Assembly: GCA_002633025.1 (NCBI GenBank)
Contig: NMRB01000279.1
Location: 342,389-406,388 of the forward strand
Direction of reading: 5' to 3'
Length of the DNA: 64,000 bases
From: Notospermus geniculatus
Lineage: Eukaryota > Nemertea > Pilidiophora > Heteronemertea > Lineidae
This document shows positions 34,409 to 45,579 of the stretch, piece after piece (positions within the stretch are counted from its first letter, which is position 1; each line of letters starts with the position of its first letter). The translations under genes and the position numbers were made by a program. The notes under the pieces are model-generated. The model was given only the letters and a program-made list of their open reading frames with translations. It ran no database searches and was not told the origin of the DNA.

Positions 34409-34616
34409 GAAAGGGTAAATGTCGTCCTGGGTATATACAAAGATTACCCAGGATCTCAGTCTTCACTAAAACAGCCGGGGTGTAGTTTCGGTAGCCGTGT
34501 CATACTATGATGCTGGGTGATGTTCGGCTACCGAAAGTACACCCAGGGTATTGTTTTAGTGAAGATTGAGATCCTGGGTAATCTTTGTATATACCCAGGA
34601 CGACATTTACCCTTTC
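34409..34616. repeat. long fold-back (208 bp), arms about 87 bp
   Basis: The left arm begins GAAAGGGTAAATGTCGTCCT and the right arm is its reverse complement with only a few mismatches, through CCTGGGTATATACAAAGATT and TTCACTAAAACA to CTACCGAA. The loop is about 30 bases. No gene content; the ORFs are shadows of the arms. Confidence 0.85.
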
Positions 34617-35077
34617 AGCATAAGTTACCAACACAGGTCAACTTTCTGTCAGAAAGCACCGCCAACGATGATAACCGAGATGATCTTGTGATATCCAACA
34701 TCAAGCCAAGAAAAAATATTTAAAAACTTTTATTGGTAACTGATTACGTTAGTGTCTTTACACGCTGCTGCTGTGATCAGGTGTACCCTTGGGGAAAAAG
34801 GATACTCGTGAGATGTAAAGAATACCTGGCGGAGAATACGAGTATCGGAAAAAATCCCAATAGTTTCCTTTTTGTGGCAAGATGATACCATCTTTACGAT
34901 CATTATCTGTAGTGCCAAGTACCAATGAGCAGGGAGTTCTCCGTGACAGCCCAGTTAGGCCTACGACAATGTTTAGCAAGGATTTACCGATTGTTCGAGT
35001 AGGATTTTAAAGGAAGAAATCTTTGTTAAAGTAACACGTATTCAATTCGGAAAGTGCTTACGTCATCCTCCGACGTC
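34617..35077. other. no recognisable gene
   Basis: Nothing recognised; short frames only. Confidence 0.4.
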
Positions 35078-36205
35078 AGGCGCGGATCCAGAGGGGGGCT
35101 GAGGGGGCCGTGCCCCCCTCCCCCCATATTTTTTCGGAAGACCAATAAAAAATGTGTCAATAACTCCGAAATGAAATGGTCCATGGACCATGTGCTCACC
35201 TGTGTCAACGTACCAGAAGAACAAATGTAAAATCGAAATGCTCCAGGCCGTGAGTTCCAGGGCCATGATTACGGTCAAAATTTCAAGGTCAAAACATTCT
35301 AGCTTGAGAATTTTTGACATATGCCAAAGTCGATAGTGGCCAAGCTAAGAGTCAAATTGGACCGAAACTTGGTGTCATAGGTCATCTGACATAGGGGTAT
35401 ATATGTACCAAGTTTCAGGCCAATAGCACCCACGGTTACGAAACGTGCCACCAAAAGGCAAAATTTTGACCTTTGACCTCTGTGACCTTGAAAAGTAGGT
35501 CAAACCAAAAATCCCTTATATATGTAATGTCCCCTCAGCAGATTCACCTATGATAAAAATTTGGAGGTGATCCAGTCATTAGTTCAGGAGTTATTGCACT
35601 TTTCATGTTTTGAGTTTCTGCCACCTGGTGGCCAAGCTGAGTGGAATCGGACCGGAACTTGGTGCAGTAGGTCATCTGACATAGGGGTATATATGCACCA
35701 AGTTTCAGGTCAATAGCACCCGCGGTTACGAAACGTGCCACCAAAAGGAAAAATTTCGAACTTTGACCTCTGTGACCTTGAAAAGTAGGTCAAATCAAAA
35801 ACCCGTTATATATGTTATGTATCCTCATTAGATACACCTATGATAAAAATTTGGAGATGATCCTGTCATTAGTTCAGGAGTTATTGCACTTTTTTCTTTT
35901 TGTGTCTTCGGTTTTAGCCATCTGGTGGCCAAGCCAAGAATCGAATCGGACCGAAACTTAGTGTGGTAGGTCATCTGACCTAGAGGTGTATATGTACCAA
36001 GTTTTAGATCAATAGCTCCAGCGGTTACGAAACGTGCCCTGCTAACGGACAACGACGACGGACGACGACAGACGATGACGGACGACGGACACACAACCAT
36101 TGTATAAGCTCACCACAGGTGAGCTAAAAATGAGCAAATAGATGAGGAAATCATGCCCTCCAGATGCTTGGAAATTGTATCTAAGCGCATCTAGAATTCA
36201 AAATA
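35078..36205 (-). mobile_element. MITE of the 278-bp CAGG...CCTG family, interrupted and 3'-truncated
   Basis: 35078-35168 matches the right part of the element at 55894-56171 in reverse complement (GGCGCGGATCCAGAGGGGGG, GGAAGACCAA.AAAAAATG, GTCAATAACTCC). 36126-36205 continues with AAATGAGCAAATAGATGAGG and CCAGATGCTTGGAAAT. A 0.96-kb repeat separates the two parts. The left third of the family is absent. Confidence 0.75.
35169..36125. repeat. 0.96-kb interspersed repeat with internal tandem units and receptor-like half sites
   Basis: It begins AATGAAATGGTCCATGGACC and ends in GACGACGGACG words followed by AAGCTCACCACAGGTGAGCT. Inside, a module of about 295 bp is repeated nearly three times, from about 35345, 35638 and 35940 (GGTCATCTGACATAGGGGTA, CAATAGCACCC.CGGTTACG, AAACGTGCCACCAAAAGG). 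Two modules contain TTTGACCTCTGTGACCTTGA followed by AAAGTAGGTCA. Its insertion into the surrounding MITE shows that it is mobile or was. Confidence 0.75.
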
Positions 36206-38884
36206 TGATATGAGACTTCTACCTGCATTCTCCTAACACTTTGAAAATACTGCAAAATTCGACACAGGGGGGCTTTAAACTTTGTCGTAGGCCAACTGGT
36301 CGTTGCAAGAACACATGATTTTCAGAGGGAGAAAGGGATAGTTACCTTAGATACAGATGATACATGAATGACAAATGAAAATAAACAGAACTGGACACAA
36401 TTTCAATTGTTGTCCACATCGTTGGCAGCTCGCGTTTGCATCATTAGTACAACACTGACATAGGCAAGGGAAAAAATAATCGGGTGCTTTTTTAGGCCAG
36501 GCCAGAATAGTCATCCCTAAGTATATGAATGTCATCTTGAAAGAGCTTTCTCTTTTGTTTTTCATTGTGTTTATTATAACAATGTCCAACAGACAGCTGG
36601 TCATCATTTCTGTGCGTTTCCTGCATGCAGACTGTCCAGAGAATTGAGCCAAGACGCACTTAGAGGAAAAACCAGATGTTTGCGTTACAGAGAATGGGAT
36701 TATGCCACCAGAGAGGGGAATGGCTCATTGGATGGACGCGGAGAAGAGATTGTCGTACACGGTAAAAAAACTTCGCTGGAGGACTGAGACGTGTGTCTTT
36801 GTGTTTGAGAAAGAGGAGATACTAACTCTAAAGACAACTCGACACAGCTCTGTCTTGAGATTTTTACTTGTTTGCCGTGACATGTTGAAAAGTCTCAAAG
36901 TTTGACATGAGTATGATAATCATGCGACAGACATTGGGTAAGCGGCCAAGCAGACTTCTATATGACCAAAGTTAATATGTGACCTGCTCTGGCAAAACCA
37001 GGCGCATGTCGCTCAGAAGGTGAGCCTCAATGAACTAAGATGACACCAGGAGAGAATGGAGGAAATTGTCAGTTTCAGTATTGTCTGTCTATTATGAAAT
37101 CTGAAAGAATCTAACACGGGTCTCAAGCTGCCATGATCATGAATTACCACAGCATGAGGGTTGGTATGGCAGATGCAGGTATACAACTTGGTGTATCCGA
37201 TGATTTGAATTAGCATATGGCCAGAAAAAAAATCAATTGGAAGCTCCTTCAACCTGCAGACATATGGAAAGAACATGTTTATTTTGTTGGGAATAATAGA
37301 ATTATGGAAGAAGGCAACTGTTTGTTACCAATGGATTTTTAGATACCGATAACAATTAATTAGCAGAAAAAGATTTGGGAAAGACACCATCTTGCTCTTG
37401 AAGTATGGTAATGGTAATACATTCTAGATTCTCCCTTCCAACCGCAAATTTGGAAAAAGAAGTTACTGATCATGCGCTCCTGTTAGATGCCCATAAATGG
37501 CGAACATCATGTCAGAATAATAACTCACCAAGGAAACAGAAAAAAAACAGTTTCAAGCAGAAAACAGGAGCGATTCACTTGGCAAATAGTCCTTGTGGCA
37601 CTGAGTCATCTAATTGCGAGGCCCGGCCAAGGGTCAACACTTGAAGATTACCTCAGCTGAGCTGGCCTTCTTATGTCACTGTTAAGACGGCATCGAAAGA
37701 AGCCTTAAAATCCAGATTTGCGGCTCAGGGGATTACAGATTCGAGACAGAAGAGGCTCTATATGATGTGACTGAAATCCATTTTCCGACAGAGATGCCAC
37801 ATGCATCACCAGGGTCATGTCTCCATCACGCTCTACAGCAGATCTCTGAAACCCCACACATTCTTTGCCAATATTATCTCCAGTATGAACCAAGAGCTTA
37901 CCAGAAAAGAACAATCAAATTTCTAAGGTTTCATCCATTGTTTTTACTGTGCAGCATTTGACACTGAAAACACGGCTGAAGGGCGGGAAGCCTACAAGTT
38001 GCAGGATTATCAAATTACCCTTGTATGATCCACCTGGGAGTGGACTTTTAAAAAATAAAGACTAGACACGGATAAAAACACTAGGCAGCCATTTGTCTGA
38101 AAGAAGTTGGACTCTTGGAAGCCATAAACATGCTGTAGCAGCAAAATGACCAACTTTTAGGAGATTGGTATATTTTTATAGAACTGGGCAAAGACTGATA
38201 GGATTAACCTACTCAGCATTGTAGCAGAACAAAAACGTTGTCCTTAAAAAGACAACTGCTGGTAAAGTCACGCTATCTTTCGCCACCAAGTTCCACTTCC
38301 CCGCAAAATTTCTCACAGCATTATCGCTATGACGACAGAGGAAATCCCGGGAAGTAAATCGGTCCAGATGGCAAAGGAAGTATCGGAATAATGAAAGTTG
38401 TAATCGCGGCGCACGCGGAAATCCCTGAGGAGCGTTAGTGAAGAATCAATAGAATGATTCAGTTTTTGAATCCGGTACGAGCCTCCGTCAAGACACCTTA
38501 GACCAATTTTCTATGATTACGGTAATCGTCGACCATCTCCGAGACCTGCAGCCTTTAGAACAGGACACCACTAATCATGAATTCTTGAGGTGTCCATTTC
38601 TAATTCCAACTGCCACGCTCATCTTCCGGAAATAAGATATTCAGGATTTGCGTGGTTCAGTTTCTCGTTGCGTGACACTTCCCGCAGGTTATCAAATCAT
38701 AGGAATTGGTTCTTGGTTGTCTGCTCAGGGGTGTGGCATCCTTTAACGCTTTTGTCGACAATTAAGATGTCAAAATCATAGACAACTTCATTATAACTAA
38801 TAAACCCACCAAATCGTTCAGTTCTACAGAAACTCTGTGGAAGGAATTTTCTAAAGATCTGCAAGAGCATTAGACTTGTCTCAC
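36206..38884. other. no recognisable gene
   Basis: 2.7 kb of AT-rich sequence with only short frames and no repeat family recognised. It is the longest stretch in which I see nothing interpretable. Confidence 0.4.
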
Positions 38885-39147
38885 TATAGACCATTCTCAA
38901 ATTGACGTAAACGACAAAGATCTGCGCACTTCCACCGAAATCTCAACCACAACCTCGATCTGAAGCTGAATGACGTGATGCAGACAACCCCACGACAGTC
39001 GTGACTTTGAAGAAGTTGCGTCAGAGTCAACCACTGCTGAATCATGGACTGCGTCATGTCACCCGTTTTCAGATTGAGGTTGTGGTTGAGGTTGTGGTTG
39101 CGATTTTGGGGGAAGTGCGCAGATCTGCTAATTTGAGAACTGTCTAT
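38885..39147. mobile_element. fold-back MITE, full copy (263 bp)
   Basis: The left arm TTCTCAAATTGACGTAAACG..GATCTGCGCACTTCC..CTCAACCACAACCTCGATCTG is mirrored at the right (AGATCTGC..AATTTGAGAA), with an extra AACCACAACCTC unit on the right. Flanks are compatible with a TA target. A left-half copy lies at 44387-44536. Confidence 0.75.
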
Positions 39148-39235
39148 ACATTTCCTTTAAATGAACAGACCAATACTTCATGGTCGACAATGTTATATTT
39201 GCAAATCAGACTCAAATGAAAAATCTCATCATCAG

Positions 39236-39790
39236 TGTTCACCATCCTTCCGTTACCATCCGACCCCAAAATCCATAAGATCCTTTACCATCTGAACCCG
39301 AACCCCCTAGATCCTTTACCATCTGACCCAAAACCCACAAGATGCTGCTTTACCATCCACCTCAAACCCACAAGATGCTGCTTTACCATCCACCTCAAAC
39401 CCACAAGATGCTGCTTTACCATCCACCTCAAACCCACAAGATGCTGCTTTACCATTCACCCCAAACCCCCTAGATCCTTTACCATCTGACCTCAAACCCC
39501 TTAGATCCTTTGCCATCCGACCCCAACCCCCTAGATCCTCTACCATCTGACCCCAAACCCCTAGATCCTTTACCATCTGACCCAAAACCCCCTAGATCCT
39601 TTACCATCCGACCCAAACCGCTAAGATCTTCTACCATCTGACCACAAACCCCCTTGATCCTTTGCCATTCAACCCCAAACCCCCTAGATCCTTTACCATC
39701 TGACCCCAAATCCCCTAGATCCTTTACCATCTGACCCCAAACCCACAAGATGCTGCTTTTACCATCCGACCCAAAACCCATAAGATCCAA
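39236..39790. repeat. minisatellite, 31-33 bp units, about 17 units in two subtypes
   Basis: Subtype 1 is CTAGATCCTTTACCATCTGA plus CCCCAAACCCC (31 bp). Subtype 2 is ACAAGATGCTGCTTTACCAT plus CCACCTCAAACCC (33 bp), clustered at about 39330-39450 with a single unit near 39750. The subtypes alternate in blocks. Long open frames on both strands translate the repeat and are not a gene. Confidence 0.9.
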
Positions 39791-40181
39791 GACACCAATA
39801 ATTCCACATGACAGAATCACATTGATTTTTGGATCCAGTCAGTTTTTTCACCTGGTTTCTGTCAACGATCATGACACAGTGGCAGATCTGTCAAGAATTT
39901 TTCCAAGGTATTGAAACCATTAGATGTAGAAGTTGAAATGCACTAAGGTGAATCCATCATTTCTTAAGTGCGTTGGTTGTTGCTGTCAATGTTTTCAGTA
40001 GAAAATATCTCATTTGTCAACATCAGTCTTGGCAAGGCAATGTAAACTGCTTGGGTCTGGTATAACTCAGAGTAAGAGGCATTGCAACAAGGTTGACCAG
40101 TTAAGAAATGAAGCCAGTCCCAAATTTCTGTGAACCTTTTCATTCCATAAGGATTAAATATGTTGAATTCTTTAGTTGTAC
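39791..40181. other. no recognisable gene
   Basis: Nothing recognised. Confidence 0.4.
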
Positions 40182-40456
40182 ATTTGTATGTAATGGATTT
40201 ATCCATCAGGGTCAAAGACAAAGCATCACTGGCCCTGGTAAGTACGGATGAGGCCATCTCAAGCTACTCATGTTCCTCACTTGGATGGGGTCTTTTACTT
40301 GCCTTGCAAAGGCAGAAGTTCCAAAGCACGACGGCTTTCTGTCCCATGCGATGGACTGAAGAACCAGGGATGATTAATCCCATATTCCCTGGATTCAACC
40401 CTGGACCTGCCACTGCTGATCAGATGTGATAACCGCCAGGCTATCAACGCTCCTCA
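40182..40456 (-). mobile_element. SINE-B copy, full length
   Basis: Tail at the left (ATCCATCAGGGTCAAAG), body with CTGGTAAGTACGGATGAGGC and TTGGATGGGGTCTTTTACTT, degenerate tRNA-like head at the right. Confidence 0.85.
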
Positions 40457-41927
40457 ACTTCTTCATTTGGTGACCAACGACGATATCCTTTTCTAGATCC
40501 AAGTGGATTCAGCAGGAGTTGCCTCTGTTCTGAAGTGGTGAAGGATGGTGAAGACAGCAACTCCAAACTTGGTTCTTGACATAATGTTTACTTGATGATG
40601 TCAACATGATTGCCAGGATACTTAGCTTCTGTAGGACAGAACGTTAACCCAACAGAGCCACCTATTTTTTTGCACTTTCCATCTGAAGCTCACACCACCC
40701 TGAACGAAAGACGTATAATGAGTCAAGGCATATTATGGCGGTACTGACGTCAAGTGATACGGCAGTTTGTGGTGCTGCCGGCAGTAACTGATGATTTTGA
40801 TTTCTACATAGAGGTGATGGGTTTTTGTCAAAAAGTGGGCGTGGTCTTCTAGGCGGCTCAAGGCAGGGAAGTTTAGGGTGGCATGGGCTATATTGGGTTA
40901 AGGTTGTTGAAACATCTTTCTGAGGGTTAAAGACCTTGACGAACTCTCCTTGGAATGCACACAACATCACTAACTCATTCATAATTCATAATAACATTTA
41001 CAGTATATTTGATTCATTCATGAGTAGAATCAAAGAGCAGCTATGCCATCCTCTACTATAAAGCGAAAAAGACTTACAAGAGAAAGTGAAAGAAAGAGCA
41101 TCAAAGACAGGTGTATTAGACTTGTGGATCAACATGTGTGCACTTTTCAGACGTCATCAAACACTGCGCCGCTAAAGGTGAAATTAAACAGCAAAGTTTA
41201 ATGCTTAATTACGGAAGTGTGTAATTGAAACTTAATGTAGCGAACAATTTTGTTAGAAACTGACACATTTGTCGATATTGTGTGATTTCAAAGAGTTTGT
41301 GATCAAACAATGTATTCTGGGTTGTTGGAGAAGAAAAATATGGTGTTAAATGCCAGGGCGTAGGGGATTGATGGGGTGAGAATTCAACTGTGCACTGTCA
41401 GCTAGCATTTTATTCCATCTTGTTGAAAAATCATGCTTACTCAAACACCCACAAGGATGGAGCTGAAAAAGTTGCCAATTTGTCAGATATCAACTCTGCT
41501 CGTTGGCTATGGGGATTCACCCTGAAAATTGCAAATAGAGGAAAATTTAGCTAATTGGAGGCGTTTTTGGCCAGTTTTACTGAAGAAGACAACAGCATCA
41601 CTCTGACTCTGCGGCTTGACACTGTAGCATGGAAATCTCAGTGGCTTCATTTCTGTGATCAATGCACGTGAGCTAAATCGTATGTTTGCTACCTCATCTC
41701 TGGGAGTTTCATGTCAGCACACAGCTCAGACATGATTTCTAACCTCAGACATGAATTTTGTATGTGTGCTGCCAACTTCAGTCCGTGCATATCAGAGAGA
41801 TGACTGCACTGTGATGATCTACAGACATGAATTTGTATGTCGGCTGTTGCATTGAACCCCTTGCAGCTACTAGAATTAGTATAAGGCATGCCTTAACTCG
41901 TTGGCCGTGGAGGATTCCTGCGTTCTC
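40457..41927. other. no recognised gene apart from one weak small ORF
   Basis: No repeat of the window was recognised. The only item kept is the 52-codon frame at 41043-41201. Confidence 0.4.
41043..41201 (+). CDS. small basic ORF or first exon, unrecognised (low confidence)
   Basis: 52 codons starting MPSSTIKRKRLTRESERKS and ending LKVKLNSKV, with a Lys/Arg-rich N-terminus. A possible donor (CTAAAG followed by GTGAAA) lies near 41176, so the real exon could be shorter. No family recognised, and no downstream exon could be linked. Confidence 0.2.
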   Translation: MPSSTIKRKRLTRESERKSIKDRCIRLVDQHVCTFQTSSNTAPLKVKLNSKV

Positions 41928-42165
41928 CTATGGCCTAGTGGTTGGTGCATTGGCCTCCGAGCTAGAAGTTAAGCAACGTAGAGCGCGATCACTACGTGGA
42001 TGGGTGACCGGCACACGTAAAATACATCTGTCAGCTTCAGGTACAATAACCAAAGTCGTCCTCCAGAAATTTTGCAAATTTTCAAGCCCAACCTGGGTCT
42101 TCTTAAGACTGGCACTTTCAAGTCGAGCTACCAGAAGTAGCTTCAGCTTCAAGAGTGCACATCAT
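41928..42165 (+). mobile_element. SINE with chimeric tRNA/5S-rRNA-like promoter
   Basis: Positions 41930-41957 read TGGCCTAGTGGTTGGTGCAT, a tRNA box A-like segment. Without a box B it runs into GAAGTTAAGCAACGTAGAGC, then GCGATCACTACGTGGATGGG and TGACCGGCA. These correspond to box A (AGCTAAGCAGGGTCG), the intermediate element and box C (TTGGATGGGAGACC) of 5S rRNA genes. An A-rich spacer and a GC-balanced tail follow to about 42165. Too diverged and incomplete to be a functional 5S gene. Confidence 0.7.
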
Positions 42166-42659
42166 TAGATGACAACACTGCGAAGACATGAATTTGTATG
42201 CAAGTTGCCACCTTGACATGCACCAGCAGATGCTGATCAGCAACAGTTGAAACAAACCACCACATCACACAAAACATAAAACCCATCCTTCAGATCAAAC
42301 AATGAAACCTACAAGTTCACACTAGATGCAACAACCACACTGAAATTGACAAATCAATGAAGCAAAATCATCAACCAATAGTGAGATGCATCCTATACCT
42401 TTAGGGGGAAATATTCAATGTTTTTACCGACACAGAAGCAGAAATCATGGATTGACATTGCGAAATTGCAAACGCTGTGATAGTGAAGGAGAACAAAGGC
42501 TGAATAATGGGATTGGTACGTATCGATGGGAAGCCCCAGCGGAGTGCAGCGTCGATGATCGCGACCTGATGGAACTCGGAATTGAACACAATCATGTGGA
42601 ATTTTCATTTTTGCTCTCCAGATGTCCGATATGTAATGACGATTCATGATTTTGGCTGC
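42166..42659. other. no recognisable gene
   Basis: An 87-codon open frame (42386-42649) is not recognised. Confidence 0.4.
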
Positions 42660-42925
42660 TGAAAAAAAGGTGTTTTGTCTCCGACGTTGCCTCCATAGGA
42701 GTTTTTTGTCTCAGCATCCTGTCACCGCACTCGGTGCATCAGCCGCCGCACACGATTGCAAATTTGTCTCCTGTAGATGCCGCGTGACGTCATTCCGTCA
42801 TGTTTGACCTGCGTTGGAGGCAAAAAAATTTGTCTCCGCTTCTGCCTCCGACCGCCGCACACATTTGCACGTAGGAGGCAAAAATCTCCATAGTCGGAGG
42901 CAAAATTGCACTGGTGTGCGGCCTG
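42660..42925. mobile_element. probable MITE built of GGAGGCAAAA / TTTTGTCTCC words
   Basis: GTCTCCGAC and GCCTCC words at the left (42678-42710) reappear inverted at the right as GGAGGCAAAA (42885-42905), with further copies in the middle. GCCGCACAC occurs near 42750 and 42855. The ends are not sharply defined and no target duplication was resolved. Confidence 0.45.
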
Positions 42926-42929
42926 CCTT

Positions 42930-44386
42930 ACAACAGGCTTGGAGATTGAAATAGGTTAAAAACTGGTAAAACACTAGCTTGTTGTGCCATTTGGCAGAAG
43001 GGCCTGGCAGCCATGGAGTAAAAGCTCAAGCACCCACATCAAGAAGACAAGATATCAACAACCTTCAAAGATTCTCAAATCAAAACAACGCTTCCTAAGA
43101 AAGAAGCTGCCTTGCGTTTGTAGCAAGGTGCAATTGAAGATGTAAGTTTTTACAAAAGTGAATGATGAAACATTAAACACTATAGAAAACTGCACAGAGG
43201 GTAAGGTGATCCGCGGAGTTCAAAGCATTTTTATGGAACCAGAGGTGGGGTTTGAAGACTGTAAGGTGTGATGCTGCGATATGAAAAATTTGCATCAAAT
43301 ATCGTGATTGGTCGTGACATTTTACATTGAAGACTAAAGATTTGATTCTCAAGATTTGTTCTGCGTTTGTCATTTGATTAGACTGTTCAAACTTACTTCG
43401 AAAGTTGTATAAGATGAAACTTCTGAAAGTGCTTCAGAAAAGGGAATTGATACTCTGCAATGCAAGTCCAGAAATCATCCAGCGGAACAATTTATTTCGA
43501 TCCGTCAACCAATTAGTAAGGATTTGAGATGAAGTAATCTGGGAATCAAGGCGTAACTTGGAAAGTTATCTTCCTGATACCAACTTATTAGTTCATCACC
43601 TTTTGAGGTTTCACAGTGGTATTTGCTTTGAAATCCAAACAGTTTGAACAAAACGTATGCATGAGTCAGAAACAGGGAACGTGAAGTACCAAACACTGAA
43701 GGCGGATATGATAGTCTTGAAATAAATTTCAATCAAATTTATGGAGTGTCATTTGATAAATTTTTTCCTGTTTTTTTAAATGTCTTCATCATCATTGCAC
43801 AGATTTTTTCTGTTTTTTTAACTCTTTCGTGATGCACCCCATCTTTGCTACGGGCTAAAAACCCCACGATTCTGACGCACCCGTCATAGCTCTTGGGTTG
43901 CGTTTGTCCCATTACTTCGAGTTTCGTTGAATTCCAACAGTGGCATCACCGATCACAATGAGCAGAAGATGCAAAGCCAGAGGATTGGTTGTGGTTTTCG
44001 TTCACCGTTGCGGGCTATCGGACAAAGATATTTTTGCTCCAGTCCAGAGCCAGAGTAAACTGCAGACAGGAATGGGTTTCATGCAGGATGTCTTGATCAT
44101 CTGAAATGGAGTGTAACAAGCTAAGAACAAGTGAAAAATAGCTTACCTTCATATGAAACAATCCTAAGATCATTCTGTTGCTGTTGTTGTTGTTGTTGCG
44201 ACCACACGACGCCATGGTCCTCGACCACGATACATAAAAGTACGAACAACGTCAGTAAGATATTCCAGGTACTATCAAACATGGCGATGATGAGTTGACG
44301 TCATGTGCATCATCGCTCACCATAGAGTTGCCAACATGCCTCCTGAAAAGAGAAGAAAAGATACAATTCAAATTACTACAGACAAA
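42930..44386. other. no recognisable gene
   Basis: AT-rich with short T runs and a GTTGTTGTTGTT microsatellite near 44182-44200. Nothing else recognised. Confidence 0.4.
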
Positions 44387-44536
44387 TCCCAAATTGATGT
44401 AAATGAGAAAGATCTGTACAATTCCGCCGATATCGCGAACACAACCTCGGTCTGAAACTGAATCACGTGACGCAGAGATCCCCATGACAGTGACTTCGAC
44501 GACGTTGCGTCAGAGTCGACCACTGCTGAATCATGG
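44387..44536. mobile_element. left half of the 38.9-kb fold-back MITE
   Basis: CCAAATTGATGTAAATGAGA..AGATCTGTACAATTCC..CACAACCTCGGTCTGA and GTTGCGTCAGAGTC.ACCACTGCTGAATCATGGA match 38893-39050. The copy stops abruptly at 44536, where SINE-B sequence begins. Confidence 0.75.
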
Positions 44537-44905
44537 AGGCCATCTCAAGCTACTCGTGTTCCTCACTTGGATGGGGTCTTTTACAGTACGTTGACCTCCC
44601 TTCCACGCCGCGCACCACCCGCGTACTACATGCAGCGTCATTAACGTACTATCCTCGTATCTTCCGAGGACGTGGCGCGGCGTCAGGGAAGGCATGCAGT
44701 GAAGACGTAACGTCATTCACCCGACTCACGCAACAAAGACGCGTGACGTACCCGTACCATACGCGATGAACTGAAGGATACCTTCCGTGCCACGTCCCAG
44801 GAAGGTACGCGGATAAAGGGAGGTCAATTGTGCAACGTACTGTACTTGCCCTTGCAAAGGCACAAGGTACACGAGGCACCATTGCTTACTATGCCAGTAC
44901 AACAG
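44537..44905 (-). mobile_element. truncated SINE-B, split by a TA-target MITE
   Basis: GGCCATCTCAAGCTACTCGT..TTGGATGGGGTCTTTTA is interrupted at 44584-44842 and continues CTTGCCCTTGCAAAGGCACA. The 3' tail portion upstream of GGCCATC is missing at the junction with the fold-back half element, and the tRNA head is also missing. Confidence 0.8.
44584..44842. mobile_element. TA-target MITE, CAGTACGTTG family, copy 1 (259 bp)
   Basis: Flanked by TA at 44582-44583 and 44843-44844 inside SINE-B, so removing one TA restores the host exactly. The right terminus reads CAGTACGTTGCACAATTGAC then CTCCC when taken inward; the left terminus lacks the CACAATT block. The interior is GC-richer and partly symmetric (CTTCCACGCCGCGC, CGTGGCGCGGCG). 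No ORF. Confidence 0.88.
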
Positions 44906-44925
44906 GAGCATCCCGGTAATGGTAA

Positions 44926-45028
44926 CACTGCAGCAGGGATTTTTACCTCACTCCTCATCATCCACTCACACAAACTTTGTGTGTGAGCGTACGAGGAGCA
45001 AGACCAAAGCCCTGCTGTAGGAGGATGA
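44926..45028. repeat. copy of the ATCCTCC hairpin element
   Basis: GCAGCAGGGATTTTTACCTC at the left against GACCAAAGCCCTGCTG at the right, with a CACACAAACTTTGTGTGTGA centre. The terminal ATCCTCC block remains only on the right. Confidence 0.7.
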
Positions 45029-45579
45029 GGAGTTTCTTCAACAGACCTGTTGCTCCACCTCCATGGGCCGGGTGTATTATGTCTTACACAGAGTTATTGG
45101 ATCCACCTTCAGATAGCATTAACGACTTACGGATGAATAATACTCATAACCAACTCTGAATCTGGTGGAGAAATAGTTACAAAATAACTCATGTAGCTTA
45201 TCATCTTTGATAAATTTGAGATGCCAGCGATATATTGAACAATCAACGGGATTAGCTTAAAGGGACTAGCGAAGGTAAGCACTGGGTGTTACAGGCATCG
45301 GATTCGCCTTCAATGATTCCAGGGCACAATACGCATGCCCACCCGTCAAAATCTACTCTTGCGTCACATACATTGTGTCTTTGATCACTTTTTTGTGGAT
45401 AAAGGTACTTAAATCAAAATATTTTCATTTCAACATCAGTCATATCAATGGGAAATTCCCTTTAGAACCTAGATGGTAAAATTTACAGTAATACTAGTAT
45501 TTAAATGTGTAGCAACAAGAGGTGAACTAATCAGCTTTGGGTGAACAAATAAGTTTGTTGTAACTTGCAAAATTCTTAA
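45029..45579. other. no recognisable gene
   Basis: Nothing recognised. Confidence 0.4.

Noticed and set aside
39235-39820. Long repetitive open frames (PTRCCFTIHLK and GSDGKGSRGF types) on both strands
   Set aside because: They are translations of the 31-33-bp minisatellite.
41954-42012. Genuine 5S rRNA gene
   Set aside because: Only the internal promoter region is recognisable; the 5' and 3' parts needed for 5S folding are absent and it is preceded by a tRNA-like segment.
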